Source: Ceratotherium simum simum
Lineage: Eukaryota; Chordata; Mammalia; Perissodactyla; Rhinocerotidae
Direction of reading: 5' to 3'
NCBI RefSeq assembly: GCF_000283155.1
Contig: NW_004454289.1
Coordinates: 2,080,285 to 2,144,284, forward strand
DNA length: 64,000 nt
Shown here: positions 1 through 11,510 of the stretch, piece by piece
Layout: every line of letters starts with the position of its first letter
How positions within the stretch are numbered: the stretch's first letter is position 1
Translations under genes and position numbers: made by a program
Notes under the pieces: model-generated
What the model saw: the letters and a program-made list of their open reading frames with translations, nothing else
What the model was told of the DNA's origin: nothing
The model's database searches: none

Positions 1-110
1 GTTAAAGTCCCCTACTATTATTGTGTTACTGTCTATTTCTGTTTTTATGTCTGTTAATAATTGCTTTATATATTTAGGTGCACCTACATTGGGTGCAGAA
101 CTTTCTGTTC
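1..110 (-). mobile_element. L1 ORF2 fragment, antisense
   Basis: The opening sequence (CCTACTATTATTGTGTTACTG, then CTGTTAATAATTGCTTTATATATTTAGGTGC) is characteristic of reversed L1 ORF2. It runs off the left edge of the window. Confidence 0.7.
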
Positions 111-1480
111 TTACTGACATACATTGTTCTCCTTGAAAAAAGGCTCCCTGCATTGCTGTACATCTTTGTCTCATTTCTGGCATTTTGAGAATGTTGATTC
201 TGACCATTTTTGCCAGTCTTCTTGTTGCTTTTATGTTGGAGAGAATTTTCAGGGGCTTAGTCTGCCAAGTTTGCTGATGTTCTCCCTGTCTATTCTACTT
301 TTAACTTAATTTTGATTTCATTGCACTTGACTACTCATGTCAATCTAGGTGCAGCATAAATTCCCAACAATAGAGAACAAAGAAGCAAAGAAGCAAAGAA
401 CCAAAATGTCCTACAAGATGGGACTCACTGGAACGGCTAAAGGTCTAACAGTCTGTTAGCTTTAAAGGGTCATTTATGGTTTGCTTCTTTTTTCCTGTTT
501 CCCTTCTGATTACCATTCAAAGCAAGTTTAATGGAAGCAACCTTAGTTCACACAACTGAGCAAAAGCACATGACATCCCCATAATCATGTCCTCCGGGGA
601 CAGCCCTGCTGACACCCAGGCTGACGTCCACTGGATTCTTACCCTCACACTCCCTCCCTTGGAATACATTCATATACTTGTTCCCTCAAAATAAATTTGG
701 CCTCATAAGTCAATAGTGTTTGGTGATTATCATAGATTCTAATTTTGATATAAAGTATTTGAAAAAATAGTAGGTTCATCAATTAAACTATAAACAGTAG
801 CACAGATATATACTGAGGGGCGCTATATGGCAAGGGTCCAGTGATTCTTTCTTGACAGAGGTGGTTTACATGAATGTGAGGGAATGTGAGCAAATAACAA
901 ACTTCATCCCCTGATGCAAATTTGAATCCCTAGGCAGGAGTAACAGCAGGGGAGTCAACAGAGAAATACTGTCATGTTAGGCCTCTGCCTTCCCTCGCTC
1001 AGCCTCCAGCTTCTCATAGTCAGAAACCTGTTTGCTTTTCCGTTCCCCTCTGGCTCCACCGACAACTGGTTCCCAGTGACACGATCAGTTCAGGAGCCTC
1101 AGACTCATCCGATGCCTTTTTGTCCTTCGGCAGTAGTGTCAGCAGATCACTCATTTCTGGACTCTATTTTCGCTCACTTTATGTCACTTTCCCCCTTCTC
1201 TCCTCTTATTTATTATGAGAATGTGGGCAAGGGATTCCCTCTATGTCTCAGCTCCTATATCCACAAATGCTATCCGTATCACAGAGCTGCTGTGGGAATT
1301 CAGTGCAATAAAATGTGGAACACTCTGACCAGAACCCAGCAGTGAGTTGTCTCAGGAATCAGGGGGTCTCATCTAATCACAGGGGGCTCTGCGGAACCCT
1401 ACAGTATTCTGTGTATTCAGACGACTTTCAAGCCCATTGGCTTGAATGCGGCAGAGAAAGAAACAGAATATAAATTCTCT
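111..1480. other. Intergenic, old repeat debris
   Basis: No gene seen. An LTR-like segment with a polyadenylation-type AAAATAAATTTGGCCTC lies near 690. Family not named. Confidence 0.4.
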
Positions 1481-1485
1481 TAGCT

Positions 1486-1642
1486 AGTGACTCAAAACGT
1501 GGTCTGCAGACAGCTCCTCTGGGAGCTTATTGCAAATACAGGTGCTTGGCAGCACCCCAGGCCTACTGAATCAGACTCCAAATTTTAATAAAGTCTTCAG
1601 ATGACTCAATGCACGTTAGAGGTTGAGAAGGACCGCTCTATA
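1486..1642 (+). mobile_element. MER20-like hAT DNA transposon relic
   Basis: Shows the ordered MER20 pieces: CTCAAAACGTGGTCTGCAGAC, GGGAGCTTATTGCAAATACA, CAGGCCTACTGAATCAGACTC and a closing GAGAAGGACCGCTCT. Diverged. Confidence 0.75.
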
Positions 1643-2685
1643 AATTCCCCTTTGTGATGAGGAGAAGCGTCTACCCCAGTGCCTGCAGTTCCCTCCGCTG
1701 AGGGAAGAGGTGACAGCTCTCACAAAGGACCTTCGTGAGGAGAAAATATATGAGCAGCCAATGTTGAAAATACTACTGATAGTTCATCTTTCAGCTCCCC
1801 TCCACAGCTACTCATCTCCCCAAATTCAGCATTTCCTCAAGTGCTAAAACTGAGTCCGTGGCTTCCCACCACTCTTAGCATCGGTCAAGTAATAAAGCAA
1901 TAAACTTCCACGAGTGTCCGCGGTGTGCCATCCTCCAGGGACAGGGCCGTGGACCAAGGCTCCAGCCTCAGGATGCTGCAGTGGCTCTTGTACCTCAGCA
2001 TGTAGAGGCTGAGCAGATAGGGCCGGGATAGGGCAGAACTAGCTGCAGGGGGTTCTCAAGCTGCCCTCAGGAGCTGGGGCCATGACAATGGCTGAGTGTC
2101 CCCCTCTTCAAGTGGGGTACTGCGAGGACCACCTCAGAGGCTTGCTCCAGGGATTTTATGAGATCCTCATGCTACTCCCTGTCCATAATGAGTCCTTAAG
2201 TCCCCAATAAACAACCGTCTGTATTAAGTCATTACAAGCAAGCACAATGAGTTTTACCAGCAGTGATGAGAGAATTACATGTGAAGACATCTAGATTCAG
2301 ACAAGTTAAATAATAATGTATTTAAGGATCCAAACTGTTGCATAATATGTGCTGGGGCATGGATTTGACTCCAAGTCTCCTAAATCTTTTAATCCCAGAT
2401 CTCTTTGTGGCTCTTCACGCTGCGAAACGGCTCCCTCCAGTGCTGGGCTTTCCCTTACACAGCCCTAGCACGTGCCATGTCGTCATTTTTAATGAGTTAG
2501 GGGAGGAAGGCCTGGATCCTTTCCCTAGTCCAGAATTGATGTGGCTAGAAGCACCAGGAGGGCCGCAGGACATCATCAAGAATCCCTCGTCTGGTCAGGC
2601 TGTTTTCTTCCCTGTGGGCTGTGGATCAGTGGAAGCTTCGAGCATAAAGTGAGGGTGTTAGTGTGTTGGTCCTCAGACCTCTGAA
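1643..2685. other. Intergenic, nothing recognised
   Basis: I see no gene, RNA gene or clear repeat. A 104-codon frame at 2338-2652 has no family features. Confidence 0.4.
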
Positions 2686-2689
2686 GAAA

Positions 2690-2885
2690 ATAAAATGGCT
2701 GATGTTTAACGAGCACTTAACGTGCACCAGAACCTACTGGAGTCACTTTACGTGAGAACCCAATGAGGCAGCGAATATAGTTATTTCTGTTGTTCACGTA
2801 TAGAATGAGGTTTAAAGAATTTTTCTAAATCTTCCAATTTCAGGGAGCTATGAAAGGAGGAGCTAGAATCACAACAAAATCCACC
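2690..2885 (+). repeat. MIR SINE relic
   Basis: MIR-like order: GTTTAACGAGCACTTAACGTG, CACTTTACGTGAGAACCCAA, AGAATGAGGTTTAAAGAA and GGAGCTAGAATCACA. Confidence 0.6.
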
Positions 2886-3567
2886 TGACCCCAATGCCAC
2901 ACTCCACCCCTCGGAAGGAAAAGGAGAGGAGTGGGAAGAGGAGGAGGAGGGGGACAGGGATGGGAGGATGGAGAGAGAGAGAGGAAAAAATGATGGAGTT
3001 GAGTTCATTAGCCAAGTGCAGGCAGCATGGCCCTGAGGTTCTCACACAGGGCCTTGGTGAAGACGTGCTTGCAAAGAATCTCAATCACTTTCAATCTTCA
3101 TCCCTCTCTCTCACACACTTTCTTTTTTTCTCTCTCTCTTCTATTTCCATCTATTGCTCTGTCATATTTTTGGAAAATTTGCCATGATTCTTGAAATACT
3201 AATCTCAAATAATCAACAAATATTCATTGATTCATAACTTATGTTACAAATTCTGCTATTTCTTATGAGAAGAACTTATTAATTTATTAATACGTTTTAA
3301 GTGAATAATAAATAAACATCATCTGGGATAGACCAACTCACTGTCAAATGTCTTTGGAGGTAAAGAAACTTCCTTAATTTTTTTTCTTCTTTCCCTGTTA
3401 TTCTCTGAAGGAGTCTGGAGCCTTGGCCTTCTCCCATGAGGCACATGGACTCTTCTTGAAGCCATGAAAGAACAGTATTGGCCTTGTTTACCTAATTGTC
3501 TGCAGGATCTTGCCCAGGATCTGGCACCTCATAGGTGGTACCACCTAGCAATTAAGAGAAATGACTC
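2886..3567. other. Intergenic, purine-rich and pyrimidine-rich stretches only
   Basis: A GA-rich run at about 2915-2990 and a TC-rich run at about 3100-3150. No gene seen. Confidence 0.4.
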
Positions 3568-3834
3568 TGGGGGCCGGCCCCGTGGCTTAGTGGTTAAGTG
3601 CACACGCTCCGCTGCTGGTGGCCCGGGTTTGGATCCCGGCGCGCACCGACGCACTACTTGTTGGGCCATGGTGAGGCGGCATCCCACACACAGCAACTAG
3701 CAGGATGTGCAACTATGACATACAGCTGTCTACTGGGGCTTTGGGGACAAAAAAGGGGGGGAGAAAAAGGAGGAGGATTGGCATGGATGTTAGCTCAGGG
3801 CTGATCTTCCTCACAAAAAAAAAAAAAGAGAGAG
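3568..3834 (+). mobile_element. ERE SINE
   Basis: GGGGCCGGCCCCGTGGCTTAG head, B-box-like GGTTTGGATCCC and CTACTGGGGCTTTGGGG body, plus a tail module (GGATTGGCATGGATGTTAGC, then GGGCTGATCTTCCTCAC) and poly(A). The duplication AGAGAAATGACTC is at 3555-3567 and 3835-3847. Confidence 0.97.
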
Positions 3835-3889
3835 AGAGAAATGACTCGAAAGTCACTCAAGAGTTGTATTTCAGTTCACCTGCATGTTT

Positions 3890-5545
3890 AAAAGTTATTT
3901 TCTCTGGTTAAAGAACTCTAGTTTGACAGGTTTTTTTCTTTCAGTATTATAAAGATATTATTTCATTGTCTTCCAGCTTACATTGTTTCTTACAAGAAGT
4001 CTATGGGATTTTTTTTGTTTCTTTGTATGTAATGTGCCTTACTCCCCCTGGCTGCTTTTGAAAATTTCTCTTTATTATTTGTTTTCAGAAATATGATTGT
4101 GATGTGCCCTGAAGCGGTTGTGTGTCTCTGTGTATTTATCCTTCTTGGAATTCATCAAGCTTTTGGAATCTGTGTGTTTATAGTTTATATCCACTTTGGA
4201 AATTTTTGCAATATTATTTCTTTAAAAATATTTTTGATCCCTCCCCCATGAAATTTTCATTTCAAATATTGGATTTTCATGTCTATAAGTTCTTTAGGTC
4301 TTTCTGATCATCCATTCTTCTCCTAGGTTCACATTTCCTTTTAAACACTTGAATATAATTATAATAACAGTTTTACCATTCCTGTCTGCTAATTCCATCG
4401 TCTCTGTTATTTCTGGGTCTGGTTTTATTGACTGTTCCTTCTCCTGATTATGTGTTACATTTTCCTGCATTTTGACATGTCTAGTAATTTTTTATTGAAT
4501 GCTGGATGTTGAAAATTTTATGTTGTAGAGTGTCTGAATTTTCTGATATTTCTTTAAAGAATGTTGGAATGTGTTCTGGTAGCATCAAGTTACTTGGAGT
4601 TTTATTTGATCCTTTCAGGCTTGTTATGAAGCTTTGTTAGGGCAAGTTAGAGTAGCCTTTACTCCAGAGTTCATTTAGTTCTGGTACTTCAGGGGTGTCC
4701 ACTGAATTTTCTGAGTAGTTAGCAAGAACTCCTCATTTTGGCTGGTTGGAATTTGAAGCGTCCCAGCCTTGAGCCCCGGGAACCTTCATCTCACAGCTTT
4801 CCAGTCACTCTTTGCCCAATCTTCAGAGTCCCACCCTATGCATGTGCATCCTATTTAGCAAAGATACAAGGGGACCCCTAAGGAGCTATCAGGAGCTCTT
4901 TTTGATGTAGTTCCCTCTTCTGGAATTCAGCCTTGCAACTTCCAGTTGCTTGAGCCTCCCTGAACTAGAGGCCCTTTCTCCTCAACTCAATGAAGCCAAC
5001 TTGTCTTCCTCTGCCTGGAATCCACCCATCCCCCGCGTCTGGAATGTCCCTTCTGGACAAAAGCCCTTGTAGGTCTCACCTCGTCGTTCCCATATTCTCA
5101 GGGATCACAGTCCTGCACTGCCTAATAGTCAATGTCAGAAAACTTTTCTTTTATATAGTCTGTCCAGTTTTCTAGTTGTTTACGGCAGGATGGTAAATTT
5201 GGTCTCTGTTATTGCATTATTGTTAAAACCTCTGTCTCGGTATATATGTTGCAAATATTATCTCCCAAGTTGTTGTTTATCTTTTTGGCTAGTTTATATT
5301 GTTTTTTGTTCTAGAAGTGTTTTTATACAACCAAATATTTCAATTATTTTCTTTATGATGTGTGCTTATTTGTTTTATTGGGGACATCTTTCCTGAACAA
5401 GAGGCCATCAATATATTTTCTTATAGATTTTACTACTTCATTTTTTTCATATTATTTGTAATCAATGTGCATTTATTGTTGATCATGGTGTAGTATGGGG
5501 ATATACTTTTTCTACATGGAAAGTCAATCTTCCTAATGTGATTTA
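3890..5545 (-). mobile_element. Old L1 (L1M-type) 3' portion, antisense, in pieces
   Basis: Sequence such as TTGACAGGTTTTTTTCTTTC, GTCTTCCAGCTTACATTG and GTATGTAATGTGCCTTACTC is typical of the antisense of an old L1 3' region. From about 5180 a second piece resembles antisense L1 (CTCCCAAGTTGTTGTTTATC). Boundaries and subfamily are approximate. Confidence 0.55.
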
Positions 5546-5855
5546 ATGTACAACACATTCTTTATAACATAATAAGTTACACAGATGCAAGTTTTAATTG
5601 TCATATATCTTTGAGTTAATTAATTGCTTTTGGTTCATGCTGGAATAAAATATAAAAAATTTATATACCAAATGCTCACTTTCTTAGAGGAAAAAAGGAA
5701 ACATTTGGAAGGGCTTTGTAAAACATTAAGTGTTTTTCCTATGTCAGGCAGTAGATCCCCAAATAGTCTGAGATATGAGAGGAAAGGTTGGTCTCCTGAT
5801 GCTAATACTTTAAGTGGTCTCATTATTTTTTTCTCTTTACCCCAAATTTCCTCAG

Positions 5856-6029
5856 CTTCATCACTAGTAGAAGGAGAGAGAACAGAAAGAAAATTTATAT
5901 CAGCTATGAACTTTACTCCCAATCGACTAGCCATTCTTAATAATATGTTTGAAGAGAATCCTTACCCTGGTCATCCTACCTAAGAACTGGCTGATCAACT
6001 AAACTGCAATGTCCCTAACAGTGATGCAG
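5856..6029 (+). pseudogene. Decayed homeobox exon (homeodomain positions ~5-46), PRD class
   Basis: The reading around 5906-5980 gives NFTPNRLAIL, then NMFEENPYPG, which fits homeodomain positions 8-27 (F8, L16, F20, then NPYPG as in DUX/PRD proteins). An in-frame TAA at 5981 falls near position 31 and is followed by ELADQLNCNV. A one-base shift later, GTG ATG CAG precedes GTGAAA, so a donor at 6030 falls exactly at the 46/47 intron position. A pyrimidine-rich acceptor (ATTTCCTCAG, ending 5855) precedes it. It looks like an unprocessed exon rather than a retrocopy, disabled by the stop, the frame shift and probably a one-codon gap. No WFQN partner exon was found downstream. It could be the lost first box of the gene at 17-23 kb, or a relic of another PRD-like gene (a cysteine near position 39 recalls CPHX). 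Confidence 0.55.
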
Positions 6030-6094
6030 GTGAAATAGATGTGGGTTTTGTGTCCCTTTGGAAAGGAAAGGTCCCTGACACGTATTGTTGCAGC

Positions 6095-6870
6095 AGCCAT
6101 GTGTCAGTAAGGATCCACTCAGTAGATGGAAACTATATAGTAATTTGAACAGAAAAAGTTTATTATAAAAAAATTAACTATAACAGGGGATAGGAGTTAT
6201 GAGAGATTGGCTAGTAGGAAGTAGAGAGAACCTGAAAGAATATAGGAATAGCAGACATATGGAGCAGCCACTACCCTAGGGCTGAGGCAGAGTTCCCAGG
6301 GTTCCCCAGGGAGAGGGTCTGGCTGTGGCCCACTGAAGGGCAGGGAAGCCACTGGGAGGCCTTGCTGGTGAAACCTGCCAGAATCCTGCCCTTTGGAGTT
6401 TGCCATCAATCCCCCTCTAGGTACTTGGGGAGGCTGTGCACGGGGAGGTGTCTCACCAGGGGGACTTTGCTACAAGACCATTGAAGGGCAGGGCTGGAGG
6501 GAGCTGCAGGCCATGGGGTGCTGCTGGCTGCAGGGTGCTGCAGGAGCCAGATGCTGGAGAGGCACACACACCGTGTGAGCCGGACACGTGTGTGCTGGAG
6601 GAGGTGAGCACTGGAGAAGGTGCCGGCACTCCAGGTGAGCAGGCACACGGGAAGCAGGAGGGAAACCCTTCCTCCTTCAACGTCTCTCCAGCGCCCTCTA
6701 CTGACAAAGATTACTGCCATCACACCAGCAGGCAAAGGGAAAACAAAGGGCCCAGGTCCATTGCCCAGAGCAGGCAATGGAGGGTCAATTGGGAGCTGAG
6801 AGGCAATGAACTGGTAACTGACAGAAGCTGTGTGACAGGAGAAGGGGACAGAGTAGCTTGATTTCAAAGC
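6095..6870. repeat. Ancient interspersed repeat, family not named
   Basis: Begins near GTAAGGATCCACTCAGTAGATG, includes CCAGCGCCCTCTACTGACAAAG and ends near GAGAGGCAATGAACTGGTAACTG. I recognise these as parts of a known mammalian repeat but cannot name it. An open frame of 141-153 codons on either strand here (6406-6867) is probably repeat-derived. Confidence 0.45.
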
Positions 6871-7099
6871 AGTGAAGGCATAGTAAAAATCAGCAGTATT
6901 TTATCACCCAGAGAAAAAGTGGTGTTATTCTTTTACATTTCTGATCCTTCATACCAACTAGAAGTATGTATTCTATGAGTTAGTATAACACACTATGTGA
7001 GATGTAACAGTTAGAGGGACATTTTAGACAATTAGGATATTATTTATATACAGATACAGAATATCATTTGTATAATATTATTCATATAATGTAACTTAT

Positions 7100-7206
7100 T
7101 GTTTTCTTTTCTGGAAGAGAAAAGTGAATTTCACAGATATTAATTGATTTGCCCAGAGTCCCACAGCCGGCTGGAAAATGGTAGTGATTAAAATCCAGGT
7201 TTCCAG
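7100..7206 (+). repeat. MIR SINE relic interrupted by an ERE
   Basis: ATTTGCCCAGAGTCCCACAGC followed by AAAATCCAGGTTTCCAG is the MIR 3' region. The ERE inserted at the end of it. Confidence 0.6.
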
Positions 7207-7468
7207 GGGCCCGTCTAGTGGCCCAGCGGTTAAATGTGCACACTCTGCTTTGGCGGCCCGGGATTTGCAGGTTCAGATCTCGGGCGCCCACCGTGGCACC
7301 GCTTATCAAGCCATGCTGTGGCGGCATCCCATATAAAGTAGAGGAAGATGGGCACGGATGTTAGCCCAGGGCCAATCTTCCTCAGCAAAAAAGAGGAGGA
7401 TTGGCATCAGATGTTAGCTCAGGGCTGATCTTCCTCACCAAAAAAAACAAAAAGAAAAAAAAGAAAAG
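7207..7468 (+). mobile_element. ERE SINE with duplicated tail module
   Basis: Diverged ERE head (GGGGCCCGTCTAGTGGCCCAG) then CCCATATAAAGTAGAGGAAG. The tail module GGATGTTAGC...ATCTTCCTCA occurs twice in tandem. A 17-base duplication AAAATCCAGGTTTCCAG lies at 7190-7206 and 7469-7485. Confidence 0.95.
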
Positions 7469-7485
7469 AAAATCCAGGTTTCCAG

Positions 7486-8684
7486 ATTTTTCCTTGCAAC
7501 CTTACTATCACCCACCTGCTCATATCTAAGGGTGATGGGCAGCCAAGGGAGGCACCTGTTATTCCAGCTGAGGGACTGGAGATAGTTCCGAGAGGAAGGT
7601 AATAGACATGATTTGCACTTGACTGAGGGCTTTCCCTGCATTGGGAATAATTTGAGTAAAGATTAAAGAGTCAAGGTGAGGGTACAGGGTCCCAAGGTGG
7701 GCTGGGAGGTAAAGGGGGCATCAAGTAGTCACATTCCAGAACAAAATAGGTGCATGAGGAAGGAAAGGAAGGAAACTGAGAAACCTGGATGGAGCCAGGT
7801 CACTAAGGCTGTGACTTGGATGGAGGAATGTCGGCTTCCGGCTTCACCTTGTAGGGGAGGCGAAACGACCTCTACCTACCTGAGGTTCTCAGCTGGGGCT
7901 CTTCAACAGAAAGACAGATTAACAAGAGAAGAACACACGGTGTATTAACACATGCAGTGAACATCGCACTGGAGAAACTGCCACAGAAAAAAGTAACTCA
8001 AAGCAGTGGCTCAGAACTCCAGTTTACAGAGCATCATCAACAAAGAACAACACGTTTGCAGAGGAGCGACAGGGCAAGGGAAGAAGTCTTAGGCTTCCAA
8101 AGGCGGCAAACTATGGGGAGGTAAACAGATGGGAGGGGACTGATGGAGTAAGGTTTATTGCACGTTCCTCTGGGGCCGTCTCTGAGCTGATGAGAGTCTG
8201 TCTCCAGTAAAAGGAGAATTCATTTCCTGCCTTTAGGCAGAAAAGGGGGAGCTTTTTCCGGGTTTGCACTACTTGATTGCCTTCAGCTTAAAATAATTTT
8301 CACGTCAAAGGCATATTTTGGGATCACATACTCTGGTTTCCTTCAGCTTTAGTGGAATTGTTACTTTATTTTTTATTTTTCTCCTCAAAGTTGCCTGGCA
8401 AATCAGTAATAACCCAAGAATTCAGTCTTAAAATAGCCTCCTTACTTTAAGGAAAAGGAATTAATGGGACTGGAGACAAGTGAGCAAACCCTCTAGACAT
8501 GGTTCCCAATGAAAGTGCCCGACTCCTGCTGAGGAGAAAAGTCTTGCTGTTGGGAGGAGTGGTCCCTTAGAAAGGCCTGCTCACCTGGGGGTGCAGGACA
8601 CTGGGGCCGAAGCCACCCAGGACTCCTGGCAGGATCTGGGGACCCCCCACAGAACTGGACATCACTCTGTAGGCCTGAGAAAAC
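7486..8684. other. Intergenic, possible LTR debris
   Basis: No gene seen. The 7840-8350 part resembles a reversed LTR-type repeat (AGGGGAGGCGAAACGACCTC, then ATATTTTGGGATCACATACT), but I cannot name the family. Confidence 0.35.
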
Positions 8685-8975
8685 AGGATGGTGGTTTCTC
8701 AAAAAATTAAACATGTAATTACTATGTGACCCGGTAATAATTCCATTTCTGGGTGTATACTTCAGGGATTGAAGAGATATTTGTCCACCCATGTTCACAG
8801 CAGCATTATTAACAATAGCCAGGAGGTGGAAGCAACCCAAGTGTCCATCGATAGATGAAGGGATAAACAAAACGTGCTATATAGACGCAACAGAATATTA
8901 TTCAGCCTTAAAAAGAAGGAAATTTTGATGCATACTACAACATGGATGAACCTTGAAGACATTATGCTCAGTGAA
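8685..8975 (+). mobile_element. L1 3' end, upstream half of the split element
   Basis: Sequence typical of the end of L1 ORF2 and the 3' UTR start (CAGCAGCATTATTAACAATAG, then AATATTATTCAGCCTTAAAA and ATGGATGAACCTTGAAGACA), broken at GTGAA by the ERV. The 5' boundary is approximate. Confidence 0.85.
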
Positions 8976-9534
8976 TGTCAAGCTAAACTACTCCACAGTA
9001 TTGCTGCCTCAGCTCCATTTAGTGTGGCCCCCCGCAGAGGCCTTGAACTAACACAGGTCCTCCCTGGAGCCATGCCTGGACAACAGCCGGAGAGTCACAA
9101 GTGTGTGTGAGTTCCTGAGAGAGACACAGTGTGTGTGAGTTCCTGATACGACTCTCCTGCATCCCTTGTGAGCAACAGTCTCCCTCCCCTCCAGGGCCTT
9201 CCCTGTGTGTGCCCCTTAGGTAAGACCCCACCAGGCTTACCAAAACCCTGCTCTTTTTGCTTCTAACTGACCAATCCAGCCCTAGCCTGGGAACCTAACC
9301 TCAAAGCCCTCCACCCTCGGAGCCTAATAAAGACACATGCCCCGGGTCCTGAGGCTCGCTCTGCATTCATCCTGCCTCACCTTCAGGAGTGGTCCCTCCG
9401 TGTGTACACTTCCTCCAAGACTTGAGAGTAATAAACTTCTTCTTCAATTCCCCTGAGGGCTTTTGAACTGGGCTCGCCATCTGACACCCGGGGCTCCATT
9501 TGAAAAATGTTAATTTAACACAGTCACAATGACA
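8976..9534 (+). repeat. 5' LTR of the ERV
   Basis: It begins TGTCAAGC right after GTGAA and aligns through GCTGCCTCAGCT, a GGGAACC block, AATAAA (9430-9435) and ATGTTAATTTAACA with the 3' LTR. Its 3' edge is uncertain by about 5 bases. Confidence 0.8.
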
Positions 9535-11047
9535 GGCATCATGAACAGGACGACTGCCCTGGGGAACGCCTTTTAGCTGCAAATGGCTTGCAGACTGGCT
9601 CTCCCAGGGAAGTAACTAACTGGGAGGGTGCACCACTTGCTGGTTCCGTTGCACTGCTTTGCTTGATGCCTATGCAGAGCACTGCCTCGGCTTCCCATCC
9701 TAAAGCGCAAGCTCGGAAAAAAGCAACCAGAGTTCCCTGGACCTTGAACCTCGGAGCATGCTCACTGGAGCTGGTTGGAGGTGCTGTGAACGTGTCTTCC
9801 ACCTGTTAACACCCCGTTGGGGTAAATTCCACCAGTGAGCATTAGACTGATGGTTTGTTTCCTGAATCTAAGCCTGGACAAAGCTGCCAACGTGGGGAGA
9901 ATTGGCTAAGATTTTCACAAGGTCCCGTTGTGTTAGTTAATGGCTGGGACACACTAAGTGGCAACCCTGCTCAGGTGTGGGCTACCCGATAAAGATGGCA
10001 GGCATGCCACTAGAAGGAGGAGAGGGAGCCCCACTCCCTGACCGCTGGGTTGGAGGGCAGCCCAGGACTCCACGCCCGTCCTCACTGAGGAGTGCATGGT
10101 TCCTCACAAAGTGTGGCCATAGCCCGCGGTGCCTTTCTTGCTGCACACCTTGCTGCTGTCACACTTTGTCCCCCAACCCTACGGGACAGCAGGAGTCCCA
10201 CCCCTGGCTCCTGGTGGCATAAGATCTAATGGCCCGATATAATCAGTCTGAGCACCTGCTGTCTGCGCCACCTAAAGCGCCTGAGGAGGTTAGCAAGCTC
10301 CTCATGAAATGCAGAGCACGGAGCAAGCAGCCAGGACGCTGTGCAGCCTGCGGCGCACCAGCACGCCAGGGCGCTGGTTCTCACCCTCGGGGTCTAGGGG
10401 CCAGTCCTAATGGTCCTGGGCCACTGCACCAGTGGAGGCTGACCCCAATGCCAGGGAGGTCGACTGGGACACCTTGGAGAGGGAAGTGGCCTCCTATGAG
10501 TCTGACCAAGGACCCACAAATGCATAACCTTTTAAAGACCCCAGAGCCTGAGGGCCACGATGAGGCATTTCCTCGCATCACCCCTAGCTGACCTGCCCAG
10601 ACCCAGGGGCCGGCTCCTCTTGCTGCGGCGCTGGCTGCTCTGTGCACAGTTCCAGCTGCGGCTTTCCGGGTGACACATCCACGACAGACCCTGCTCCCCT
10701 TGCTCCCCCCACCACCTCCTCCGCACCCCAGATTCCCACCCCCACTCCTGCCACGTCTTCTCCACAAGCCCCTCCCTGTGTCCCCCACGACCTGCCTCAC
10801 ACCACAGCCAAGTGGGCCAGACACAACAAACATGTTCTTCCAAACCTCTGAAGAGGCCTTGAAGGTGAAACGACATTGGATCTGCGTCGTGTTGGGCCAG
10901 ACCTCCAGCCCCGCATTCCCGTCTATCCCGCAGTGCTTCCCAGTGATCAGCCCCTGTGATGATTCCCTCCAGAGCACCGCAAGCCTCGCTCAGGCTGAAC
11001 TCCATCCCTGATCTAGACCCAAACGGTGCGCCCTGCGGGTAAGCATC
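9535..11047 (+). other. ERV internal region, 5' part, no intact gene
   Basis: A degenerate retroviral interior, including a proline-rich GC-rich stretch (10650-10850) that might be gag-derived. Several open frames of 80-220 codons overlap on both strands, but none shows a gag, protease or polymerase motif I can name. Confidence 0.4.
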
Positions 11048-11062
11048 AGAATAACGAACCCC

Positions 11063-11261
11063 ATGGGCCGGCTCCGTGGCTTGGCGGTTAAGTGTGCGCG
11101 CTCTGGTGCTGGCGGCCCGGGTTCGGATCCCGGGAGCGCCCCGAGGCGCCGCTTCTCCGTCCAACGCGAGGCCGAGTCCCACATACAGCAACTAGAAGGA
11201 TGTGAACCTATGACATACAACTATCTACTGGGGCTTTGGGGGGAAAAAAACTGAATAAATA

Positions 11262-11310
<49 letters not shown>
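11063..11310 (+). mobile_element. ERE SINE inside the ERV
   Basis: tRNA-derived head with A-box-like (TGGCTTGGCGG) and B-box-like (GGTTCGGATCC) promoter elements, then CAACTAGAAGGATGTG, CTACTGGGGCTTTGGGG and a roughly 40-base poly(A). A perfect 15-base duplication AGAATAACGAACCCC flanks it at 11048-11062 and 11311-11325. The long tail and perfect duplication suggest a young insertion. Confidence 0.97.
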
Positions 11311-11313
<3 letters not shown>

Positions 11314-11510
11314 ATAACGAACCCCCTCGGCCGTTCTTTCTGAGGGCTGTTACCTCTGCTCCAACGCAAGGCTGGGCCTCACCCTGCAGACTCACTGCCC
11401 CGCCCCCGTAGTAAATAGCGTCTCATTCAGATTCTAATGTGGCCCTGACTCAAGGGGCCAGGGGCACCTCCACCTGACCCTCCCCACCCACAGGCCATCC
11501 AGGGAGATAG

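Noticed and set aside
6689..6706. CTCF-like motif CCAGCGCCCTCTACTG
   Set aside because: It lies inside an old repeat whose consensus probably carries the string, and it matches only part of the core.
10381..11191. Minus-strand frames of 198 and 219 codons
   Set aside because: They overlap each other, lie in the ERV interior and run into the ERE SINE. No domain is seen.
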